This document shows, in pieces, positions 54,858 to 61,490 of a stretch of 64,000 bases of DNA. The notes beneath the pieces were generated by a model. The model was not told where the DNA came from. It saw only the letters and a program-made list of their open reading frames with translations, and did no database searches. The position numbers and the translations under genes are program-made. The stretch lies in NCBI RefSeq assembly GCF_900101385.1, contig NZ_FMZB01000010.1, positions 1-64,000 on the forward strand. The letters run 5' to 3'. Each line of letters begins with the position of its first letter. Positions within the stretch are counted from its first letter, which is position 1. The stretch is from Terribacillus halophilus (GTDB lineage: Bacteria; Bacillota; Bacilli; Bacillales; Amphibacillaceae).

Positions 54858-55322
54858 TTGTTAAATACATCATCATTATTTTTAGTAATCATACTTATTT
54901 TAGGAATCATCGGAAAGAACCAATCCATTACAATCGCAGCATACATCCTGCTCGGCATCAAAGTCCTGCAGCTGGATGACAAGCTGTTTCCCTTCCTTGC
55001 GTCCAAAGGACTGAGTATCGGAATAACGGTGCTTACCATTGCGGTGCTTGTCCCGATAGCGAGTGGTGAAATTGGGTTCAAGGATTTATATGCGAGTGTG
55101 AAATCATATTATGCATGGGTAGCATTGGCAGCAGGTATTTTGGTGGCTGTGCTCGGCAAATACGGCGTCAACCTGATGTCTTCGGATCCGCAAGTGACAG
55201 TGGCACTTGTAATCGGAACTATCCTTGCTGTTGTGCTATTGAACGGCGTTGCAGTAGGGCCGCTGATCGGAGCGGGAATCGCCTATATGGTGTTCCAAAT
55301 CATCGGGCTATTTACAAAGTGA
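54858..55322 (+). CDS. ytwI: DUF441 membrane protein YtwI
   Basis: A 154-residue protein with four hydrophobic segments (about 4-24, 50-70, 85-103 and 118-150). It belongs to the DUF441/UPF0756 family of unknown function. The start is TTG 54858 with TTTGGAGG ahead. It is divergent from ytvI and upstream of citZ, as in B. subtilis. No terminator is obvious, so some read-through into citZ is possible. Confidence 0.9.
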   Translation: MLNTSSLFLVIILILGIIGKNQSITIAAYILLGIKVLQLDDKLFPFLASKGLSIGITVLTIAVLVPIASGEIGFKDLYASVKSYYAWVALAAGILVAVLGKYGVNLMSSDPQVTVALVIGTILAVVLLNGVAVGPLIGAGIAYMVFQIIGLFTK

Positions 55323-55364
55323 CAATAATTTGGTAATAATCAGATAATAAAGAAAACAAAAAAA

Positions 55365-55378
55365 TTAAAACGTTTTCA
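55365..55378 (-). promoter_or_regulatory. Strong candidate cre site at the citZ promoter
   Basis: On the minus strand TGAAAACGTTTTAA matches TGWAANCGNTNWCA at 13 of 14 positions. It touches the -35 element, so CcpA binding should block transcription. Confidence 0.75.
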
Positions 55379-55379
55379 T

Positions 55380-55408
55380 TTCACAAACTCAAATATTATG
55401 TTTATAAT
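55380..55408 (+). promoter_or_regulatory. Sigma-A promoter of citZ
   Basis: TTCACA (55380-55385), a 17-base spacer and TATAAT (55403-55408), 88 bases before citZ. Confidence 0.8.
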
Positions 55409-55456
55409 GAAAGTGCTTCACTCAAATATCTAGCAACTTGAATTTTTTATTACACA

Positions 55457-55470
55457 TGTTAGCGTTTTGA
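55457..55470 (+). promoter_or_regulatory. Second candidate cre site in the citZ leader
   Basis: TGTTAGCGTTTTGA matches the cre consensus at 12 of 14 positions. It lies downstream of the transcription start, where CcpA could act as a roadblock. Confidence 0.45.
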
Positions 55471-55495
55471 CTTTTACTAAAGGGGAGAGATTAAC

Positions 55496-56614
55496 ATGGC
55501 AGTAGTTAAGGGGCTTGAAGGTGTTGTAGCGGCAGAATCCAAGATCAGCTCGATCATCGATGATCAGTTGACTTATGCTGGCTACAGCATCGACGATCTT
55601 GCTAGTAATTCCAGTTTCGAGGAAGTAATTTATTTGTTATGGCATGGTGAGCTGCCGACTGAGGAGCAGCTTGCACAGCTAAGAGGGGAATTGGCTGCGC
55701 AGGCGAAGCTTCCAGAACCGGTCATCGATCATCTGAAATCATGTGATTTGAAAGCGGTTCATCCAATGGCGGCACTTCGCACGGCTGTTTCCCTGCTGGG
55801 GTTGTATGATGAGGATGCAGAAGTGAATACAGCAGAAGCGAATGGCAAAAAGGCAATCCGCCTCCAAGCGCAGATTGCGACACTAGTGGCAGCGTTCTCC
55901 CGTATTCGTTCCGGTCAGGAACCGGTAGCGCCTAGGGAAGAGTATAGCTACGCTGCGAATTTCTTGTATATGTTCAATGAGAGGGAGCCAGAAGACATCG
56001 AGATTGAAGCGATGAATAAGGCGCTTGTGCTCCATGCAGACCACGAGTTGAATGCCTCCACCTTTACAGCCCGTGTCTGTGTAGGCACATTGTCTGACAT
56101 GTATTCCGGTCTTACGGCTGCGATTGGTGCCTTGAAAGGTCCGCTCCATGGAGGCGCGAACGAGGCAGTAATGGAAATGCTGTTTGAAATAGGCGATATC
56201 GACAATGTGGACGCATTCCTTGAGAAAAAATTCGCAAACAAAGAAAAAATCATGGGTATGGGACATCGAGTCTACAAAAACGGTGATCCGCGTGCTAAAT
56301 TCCTGAAAGAAATGTCCCGTGAACTGACGGAGATCTCCGGTCAGACAAAATGGTATGAGATGAGCGTAAAAGTAGAGGATATCGTCAAGCGCGAAAAGAA
56401 TCTGCCAGCCAACGTCGATTTCTATTCCGCAACTGTTTATTACAGCTTGGGAATCGATCATGATCTTTATACACCGATATTCACGGTAAGTCGTTTCTCC
56501 GGATGGATTGCACATATCCTGGAGCAGTATGCAGACAACCGTCTGATCCGTCCGCGGGCAGAATATGTCGGGGAAACACATCGTACGTATACCCCGCTTG
56601 AAGAAAGAGTCTAA
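55496..56614 (+). CDS. citZ: Citrate synthase
   Basis: Condenses acetyl-CoA and oxaloacetate to citrate, the entry of the Krebs cycle. The 372 residues are of the short Gram-positive dimeric type. Catalytic histidines are in LHGGANEAV and MGMGHRVYK, the aspartate in NVDFYSATVYYSLGI. ATG 55496 follows AAAGGGGAGAG. It heads citZ-icd-mdh, as in B. subtilis, and its promoter carries CcpA-type sites. Confidence 0.97.
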   Translation: MAVVKGLEGVVAAESKISSIIDDQLTYAGYSIDDLASNSSFEEVIYLLWHGELPTEEQLAQLRGELAAQAKLPEPVIDHLKSCDLKAVHPMAALRTAVSLLGLYDEDAEVNTAEANGKKAIRLQAQIATLVAAFSRIRSGQEPVAPREEYSYAANFLYMFNEREPEDIEIEAMNKALVLHADHELNASTFTARVCVGTLSDMYSGLTAAIGALKGPLHGGANEAVMEMLFEIGDIDNVDAFLEKKFANKEKIMGMGHRVYKNGDPRAKFLKEMSRELTEISGQTKWYEMSVKVEDIVKREKNLPANVDFYSATVYYSLGIDHDLYTPIFTVSRFSGWIAHILEQYADNRLIRPRAEYVGETHRTYTPLEERV

Positions 56615-56649
56615 TTTTTTTACAACTATAGAGGACAATTTTTGCTAAA

Positions 56650-56664
56650 CTGATAGAGTATCAG
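56650..56664 (+). promoter_or_regulatory. Small dyad between citZ and icd
   Basis: CTGATA-GAG-TATCAG, 24 bases before icd. It could be an RNA hairpin adjusting icd expression or a protein site. Confidence 0.35.
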
Positions 56665-56688
56665 ATTTTACCTTAGGAGGAATCGAAC

Positions 56689-57960
56689 ATGGCTGAAGCA
56701 AACAAAATCACAGTAACAAACGGAGCGTTGCAAGTACCAGACCGTCCGGTCATCCCTTTCATCGAAGGAGATGGAACAGGTCCTGATATTTGGGCAGCCG
56801 CAAGCCGTGTACTCGAGGCTGCTGTAGATAAGGCTTACAAAGGCGAGAAGTCAATTGAATGGAAAGAAGTTTATGCAGGGCAGAAAGCATTCGATAAGAC
56901 AGGCGAATGGCTCCCGGAAGAAACATTGGATGTAATCCGCGAATACAAGATCGCCATCAAAGGTCCATTGACGACGCCGGTTGGCGGCGGTATCCGTTCT
57001 TTGAACGTAGCGCTTAGACAAGAGCTTGATTTGTTTACTTGCTTGCGTCCGGTCCGCTACTTCAACGGTGTTCCTTCACCAGTGAAGAAACCAGAAGATA
57101 CGGATATGGTGATTTTCCGTGAGAATACGGAAGATATCTATGCGGGTATCGAATGGCAGAAGGGCTCACCGGAAGTGAAAAAAGTCATCGATTTTCTTGA
57201 GAATGAAATGGGAGTACATAAAATTCGCTTCCCGGAAACATCTGGTATCGGCATCAAGCCTGTATCGGAAGAAGGTACAAAACGATTGGTGCGCGCAGCA
57301 ATTGACTACGCAATCCAGGAAAACAGAAAAAGTGTGACACTGGTTCATAAAGGCAACATCATGAAATTCACCGAAGGCGCCTTTAAAAACTGGGGTTACG
57401 AACTAGCTGAAGCTGAGTACGGCGATAAAGTATTCACATGGCAGCAGTATGATAAGATTGCCGAAGACCAAGGCCGAGAAGCTGCTGACAAAGCACAGCA
57501 GGAAGCCGAAGCCGCTGGCAAGATTGTCATCAAAGATGCGATTGCAGATATCTTCCTTCAGCAGATTTTGACTCGTCCTGCAGAATTTGACGTAGTGGCG
57601 ACGATGAACTTGAATGGAGATTACATTTCCGATGCACTTGCTGCACAAGTCGGCGGTATCGGTATCGCTCCAGGAGCGAATATCAACTATGAAACGGGTC
57701 ACGCCATCTTTGAAGCGACTCATGGTACAGCACCGAAGTATGCTGGCTTGGATAAAGTGAACCCATCTTCTGTCATCCTTTCCGGAGTGCTTCTGCTTGA
57801 GCACCTTGGTTGGAGAGATGCGGCAGATTTGATCACGAAAGCGATGGATAAAACGATCGCTTCCAAAGTTGTCACATATGATTTCGCTCGATTGATGGAC
57901 GGTGCCACGGAAGTGAAGACGTCCGAATTCGGTGATGAACTGATCAAAAATATGGACTAA
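56689..57960 (+). CDS. icd: NADP-dependent isocitrate dehydrogenase
   Basis: Oxidatively decarboxylates isocitrate to 2-oxoglutarate. The 423 residues carry [31 protein letters not shown] (substrate site; the serine matches the one phosphorylated in E. coli), [19 protein letters not shown], and the NADP-type adenine site [16 protein letters not shown] precedes ATG 56689. It is 74 bases after citZ and 21 before mdh, in one operon. Confidence 0.97.
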   Translation: MAEANKITVTNGALQVPDRPVIPFIEGDGTGPDIWAAASRVLEAAVDKAYKGEKSIEWKEVYAGQKAFDKTGEWLPEETLDVIREYKIAIKGPLTTPVGGGIRSLNVALRQELDLFTCLRPVRYFNGVPSPVKKPEDTDMVIFRENTEDIYAGIEWQKGSPEVKKVIDFLENEMGVHKIRFPETSGIGIKPVSEEGTKRLVRAAIDYAIQENRKSVTLVHKGNIMKFTEGAFKNWGYELAEAEYGDKVFTWQQYDKIAEDQGREAADKAQQEAEAAGKIVIKDAIADIFLQQILTRPAEFDVVATMNLNGDYISDALAAQVGGIGIAPGANINYETGHAIFEATHGTAPKYAGLDKVNPSSVILSGVLLLEHLGWRDAADLITKAMDKTIASKVVTYDFARLMDGATEVKTSEFGDELIKNMD

Positions 57961-57981
57961 TGTGTCAAAGGAGGAAACATC

Positions 57982-58920
57982 ATGGCAATCAAGCGTAGAA
58001 AAGTATCCGTAATCGGCAGTGGTTTCACAGGGGCTACAACAGCATTCCTGATCGCGCAGAAAGAGCTTGCGGATGTCGTGTTAGTCGACATTCCGGACAT
58101 GGAAGATCCAACGAAAGGCAAGGCATTGGATATGCTGGAAGCATCTCCGGTGCAAGGATTCGATGCACATGTGAAGGGTACAGCAGACTATGCCGACACA
58201 GCGGATTCCGATGTGGTCGTCATCACTGCAGGTATCGCCCGCAAACCGGGTATGAGCCGGGATGACCTTGTGAATACGAACAGCAAAATCATGAAATCCG
58301 TTACCGAACAAGTCGTGAAGTATTCACCGAACAGCATTATTGTCGTACTCACTAACCCGGTTGATGCAATGACATATACGGTGTACCAAACATCCGGATT
58401 TCCGCGCAATCGCGTAATCGGTCAGTCCGGTGTTCTTGACACGGCCCGTTTCCGTACATTCGTCGCCGAAGAGCTTAACCTATCTGTCAAAGACATCACT
58501 GGCTTCGTCCTAGGAGGACATGGCGATGACATGGTGCCGCTCATACGTTACTCCTATGCAGGCGGCATTCCGCTTGAAACATTGATTCCGCAAGACCGCC
58601 TCCATGCCATTGTCGAACGCACGCGTAAAGGCGGCGGTGAAATCGTCAACTTACTTGGAAACGGAAGTGCTTATTATGCACCGGCAGCTTCGCTACTCGT
58701 CATGGTGGAAGCTATCCTGAAAGATCAGCGCCGTGTCATTCCTTCCATTGCTTACTTGGAAGGGGAGTATGGCTACAACGATCTATTTCTCGGAGTGCCG
58801 ACGATCATCGGAGGCAATGGGCTGGAAGACATTATCCAGCTAGAGCTTACGGACGAGGAAAAATCGCAGCTCGATAAGTCGGTTGAATCCGTACGCAAAG
58901 TCATGACCGTTCTTCAATAA
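57982..58920 (+). CDS. mdh: Malate dehydrogenase
   Basis: NAD-dependent oxidation of malate to oxaloacetate, of the lactate-dehydrogenase-like type. The 312 residues have the NAD loop [12 protein letters not shown] in [10 protein letters not shown] that selects [14 protein letters not shown] with the mobile-loop arginines, DTARFR, and the catalytic histidine in [23 protein letters not shown] precedes ATG. It ends the citZ-icd-mdh operon. Confidence 0.97.
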   Translation: MAIKRRKVSVIGSGFTGATTAFLIAQKELADVVLVDIPDMEDPTKGKALDMLEASPVQGFDAHVKGTADYADTADSDVVVITAGIARKPGMSRDDLVNTNSKIMKSVTEQVVKYSPNSIIVVLTNPVDAMTYTVYQTSGFPRNRVIGQSGVLDTARFRTFVAEELNLSVKDITGFVLGGHGDDMVPLIRYSYAGGIPLETLIPQDRLHAIVERTRKGGGEIVNLLGNGSAYYAPAASLLVMVEAILKDQRRVIPSIAYLEGEYGYNDLFLGVPTIIGGNGLEDIIQLELTDEEKSQLDKSVESVRKVMTVLQ

Positions 58921-58960
58921 CATACCGATGAGACTGGAATAAGTAATATCGGTCAAAGAA

Positions 58961-59018
58961 AAATCCGAACTATGTTGCAAATTCTTATATAAAGAATTTG
59001 ACTAAGTTCGGATTTTTT
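58961..59018 (+). terminator. citZ-icd-mdh terminator with nested stems
   Basis: An outer stem (ATCCGAACT with AGTTCGGAT) encloses a second perfect stem CAAATTCTT/AAGAATTTG at 58978-59000. T6 follows. Confidence 0.88.
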
Positions 59019-59032
59019 CTGATATAAATTAA

Positions 59033-59098
59033 GATATGCATCCATAAAGATAATATAACAAGGGTAATACTCCGCATAGATGCCAGGCCGCATATACT
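59033..59098 (+). other. Intergenic stretch with alternative ATGC-type pairings
   Basis: TATGCATC near 59034 can pair with either GATGC (59079-59083) or GCATA (59090-59094). No gene or clear promoter is seen. It precedes the structured segment that follows. Confidence 0.3.
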
Positions 59099-59100
59099 AC

Positions 59101-59237
59101 AGGTGAATTTATCTTGTTCTTTAATAGGTGAAACACCAAAGTAAACTTGCGCAAGGAGGCTCACAAGCCGGCTGCAGAAAGTGGAGTTCCATCCCTCAGA
59201 CGACGGCAAATTTGCAGCGATGGTCGCGGTTTTTTTT
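59101..59237 (+). ncRNA. Candidate structured RNA ending in an intrinsic-terminator-like T8
   Basis: In order on the plus strand: hairpin GGTG-AAA-CACC (59127-59137), palindrome CTTGCGCAAG (59146-59155), hairpin GGCT-CACA-AGCC (59158-59169), and a longer arm CCATC (59189-59193) with GATGG (59219-59223) around the palindrome GCAAATTTGC. GCGA-TGG-TCGC and T8 (59230-59237) close it. I could not match it to a known riboswitch class. It may be an sRNA between mdh and phoP or a leader with an attenuator. Confidence 0.4.
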
Positions 59238-59240
59238 ATA

Positions 59241-59257
59241 TTTACAAACTCTTAACA
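59241..59257 (+). promoter_or_regulatory. PHO box for PhoP autoregulation
   Basis: TTTACA (59241-59246), five bases, TTAACA (59252-59257). This is the TT(A/C/T)ACA direct repeat bound by PhoP-P. Further matches TTCACT and TTTACA occur at 59278-59288, inside the promoter. Confidence 0.65.
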
Positions 59258-59277
59258 GAGAAAGCGAATTGGCAAGG

Positions 59278-59306
59278 TTCACTTTACAGTTGGAAAAAGG
59301 TATGAT
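59278..59306 (+). promoter_or_regulatory. Sigma-A promoter of phoPR
   Basis: TTCACT (59278-59283), a 17-base spacer and TATGAT (59301-59306), 24 bases before phoP. Confidence 0.65.
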
Positions 59307-59330
59307 GTTGCATAGAGGGGGCTAGTATCC

Positions 59331-60026
59331 ATGGCACAAAAAGTACTTATTGTTGATGATGAAGAATCCATCGTAACTTTACTGCAATTCAATATAGAGA
59401 GAGCTGGGTTTGAAACGGAAACAGCCTTCGACGGCCTGACTGGATTGCAGAAGGCATTGCAGAATACATACGATATGATCGTCCTTGATCTGATGCTGCC
59501 GGAATTGGATGGGACAGAAGTTTGCAAGCAGCTGCGGCAGAAACAGATTGACACACCGATCCTCATGCTTACAGCGCGTGATGAGGAATTGGACAAGGTG
59601 TTAGGACTCGAACTTGGTGCGGATGACTATCTCACGAAGCCATTCAGCCCGAAAGAAGTCGTTGCGCGGATCAAGGCTATCTTGCGCCGTACCAATAAGA
59701 GCGATAATTATATGGAAAGCGGCGAAATCAAGATTTCGGGATTATCCATCTTCCCGGATCAATATGAAGCGTCCATTAATGGAGAATCCTTGAGTTTTAC
59801 TCGCAAGGAGTTTGAACTTTTGCTGTATCTGGCGAAAAACAAGGGGCGTGTCATGTCACGGGATCAGCTGCTGAGCTCCGTGTGGAATTATGACTTCGTC
59901 GGGGATACACGAATCGTGGATGTACATATCAGTCATCTGCGTGAAAAAATCGAACCTGACTCCAAACATCCTGTATATATCAAGACCATTCGCGGTTTGG
60001 GCTATAAGATGGAGGAGCCGCAGTAA
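59331..60026 (+). CDS. phoP: Phosphate regulon response regulator PhoP
   Basis: An OmpR-type regulator of the phosphate starvation response. In Bacillus it controls phosphatases, the high-affinity Pst transporter and teichoic acid genes. The receiver domain has DDEES at 9-13, phospho-acceptor D in MIVLDLMLPELDG and K in YLTKPFSPKE. The winged helix (about 130-231) carries FTRKEFELLLYLAKNKG and RTIRGLGYKME. The length is 231 residues. GAGGGGGC precedes ATG. The start of phoR overlaps the stop (TAATG). Confidence 0.95.
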   Translation: MAQKVLIVDDEESIVTLLQFNIERAGFETETAFDGLTGLQKALQNTYDMIVLDLMLPELDGTEVCKQLRQKQIDTPILMLTARDEELDKVLGLELGADDYLTKPFSPKEVVARIKAILRRTNKSDNYMESGEIKISGLSIFPDQYEASINGESLSFTRKEFELLLYLAKNKGRVMSRDQLLSSVWNYDFVGDTRIVDVHISHLREKIEPDSKHPVYIKTIRGLGYKMEEPQ

Positions 60027-61399
60027 TGCGTCGCAGCTCTTATGGGATTGCCGTCTATGGATCGCTCATCCTGCTGATCTTTGCGGCAATCGGTTTTATC
60101 CTTATGCAAATCACCGATGAGTGGTTTATTCTCTGGGGTGTCCTGCTCATTGGTGCTGCACTCATCATTTCCGTATTATACCGGATTCAGGAACGCTATA
60201 TCAAACCTGTGTCCATGACTGCCGAAGTGGCAGAGGAGCTTGTGAAGGGGAACTATAAGGCTAGGAATTATGAGAATTTTTACGGAGATGCCGGCAGGCT
60301 GATCCGCTCGGTGAATCAAATCGCGCGCAATTTGCATGAGCTGGAGCTCCTGGAGAAGATGCAGGAAGATCAGCTGGAGACAGTGATCGACAACATGGAA
60401 AGTGGTTTAATGCTCGTTGATGAACGCGGATATGTGCATTTGGTCAATCGGAAGTTCTTATCTGTTTTCGGTGGGAAGGACAAGGATTATATCGGCCATG
60501 TATACCATGACACGATTTCCCAGAGCAATATCCATCATGTCGTTTCAGAGGCCTTTCTTTACGAAGAGAAGGTACGGGATGCTTTCACGCTTCAGCGAGA
60601 AAAAGAAAAGCGTTTCTTCGACATCGTTGCAGCACCAATTTTTAATGACTCCTATGATTTGAAGGGTGCTGTACTTGTATTTTATGAGATCACGGATTTG
60701 AAACGGGTCGAAGAGATGCGTAAGGATTTTGTAGCCAATGTTTCGCATGAACTGAAAACACCACTCACATCGATACGCGGCTTTTCTGAAACATTGCTGG
60801 AAGAAGGTGCTTTGGATGATAAAGACCTTACCGAGCACTTTATTACGATCATCAATAATGAAAGTCAGCGCCTGCAGGCTTTGGTGAAGGATTTGCTCGA
60901 GCTCTCGCGTCTGGAAAAAGATGAACTTCAAGTGAAGGTGGAAAGACTCGATTTCAGTACAATGGTTGATACGACCATGCCGATGATTGAGCAGCATGCT
61001 GCAAGCAAGCAGATTGATGTGGAATTGGAGCTTCCCGACAGTGTCATTATGCGCGGTGATGAGGACCGGCTGAAGCAGCTTGTGATCAACTTGATGAATA
61101 ACGCTGTCAACTATACACCGCCAAATGGCAAGGTCAAGCTGAAGGTGACACAATCGAATGATGCAGTGTTTGCCGAGATTTCGGATACGGGGATCGGGAT
61201 TCCAGAGAGTTCAATCGATCGGATTTTCGAGCGTTTTTATCGTGTCGACAAGGCACGCAGTCGTAATACCGGAGGAACCGGACTGGGACTTGCCATCGTT
61301 AAACATGTGGTCGAGGCACATGATGGAATGATTACGGTAAGCAGTGAAGTGAATAAAGGTACCACCTTTTCCATCCGGCTGCCAAAGGCACTCGGCTAA
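60026..61399 (+). CDS. phoR: Phosphate sensor kinase PhoR without extracellular domain
   Basis: A membrane histidine kinase that phosphorylates PhoP. Two helices (about 7-27 and 33-52) are separated by only five residues. HAMP-like (about 53-105), PAS (about 115-220), HisKA with the phospho-histidine in VANVSHELKTPLTSIRGF, and HATPase with NLMNNAVNYTP, DTGIGIPE and GGTGLGLAIVK follow. The 457 residues are about 120 fewer than B. subtilis PhoR, which has a PDC domain between its helices. Sensing must therefore be through the membrane, PAS domain or a partner. It is translationally coupled to phoP. Confidence 0.93.
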   Translation: MRRSSYGIAVYGSLILLIFAAIGFILMQITDEWFILWGVLLIGAALIISVLYRIQERYIKPVSMTAEVAEELVKGNYKARNYENFYGDAGRLIRSVNQIARNLHELELLEKMQEDQLETVIDNMESGLMLVDERGYVHLVNRKFLSVFGGKDKDYIGHVYHDTISQSNIHHVVSEAFLYEEKVRDAFTLQREKEKRFFDIVAAPIFNDSYDLKGAVLVFYEITDLKRVEEMRKDFVANVSHELKTPLTSIRGFSETLLEEGALDDKDLTEHFITIINNESQRLQALVKDLLELSRLEKDELQVKVERLDFSTMVDTTMPMIEQHAASKQIDVELELPDSVIMRGDEDRLKQLVINLMNNAVNYTPPNGKVKLKVTQSNDAVFAEISDTGIGIPESSIDRIFERFYRVDKARSRNTGGTGLGLAIVKHVVEAHDGMITVSSEVNKGTTFSIRLPKALG

Positions 61400-61426
61400 G
61401 ATCGTCCAGCTGGACGATCTTTTTTG
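61398..61426 (+). terminator. phoPR terminator
   Basis: A perfect palindromic stem (AAGATCGTCCA-GC-TGGACGATCTT, 61398-61421) ends in T6. It overlaps the phoR stop codon. Confidence 0.9.
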
Positions 61427-61451
61427 TTTCAGCGGGGAAACATGGTAAACT
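61424..61451 (+). promoter_or_regulatory. Candidate promoter of polA
   Basis: TTGTTT (61424-61429), 16 bases, TAAACT (61446-61451) with an extended TGG. It begins within the T-run of the phoPR terminator. Confidence 0.5.
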
Positions 61452-61490
61452 AGTGAAAAGAACTGGAACGATGATAAAGGAGTTTGATGT

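Noticed and set aside
59101-59237. Known riboswitch such as an M-box, cyclic di-GMP or cobalamin type
   Set aside because: The conserved core sequences of these classes (for example ACGCAAAGCC for cyclic di-GMP-I) are not present, and the next gene is phoP.
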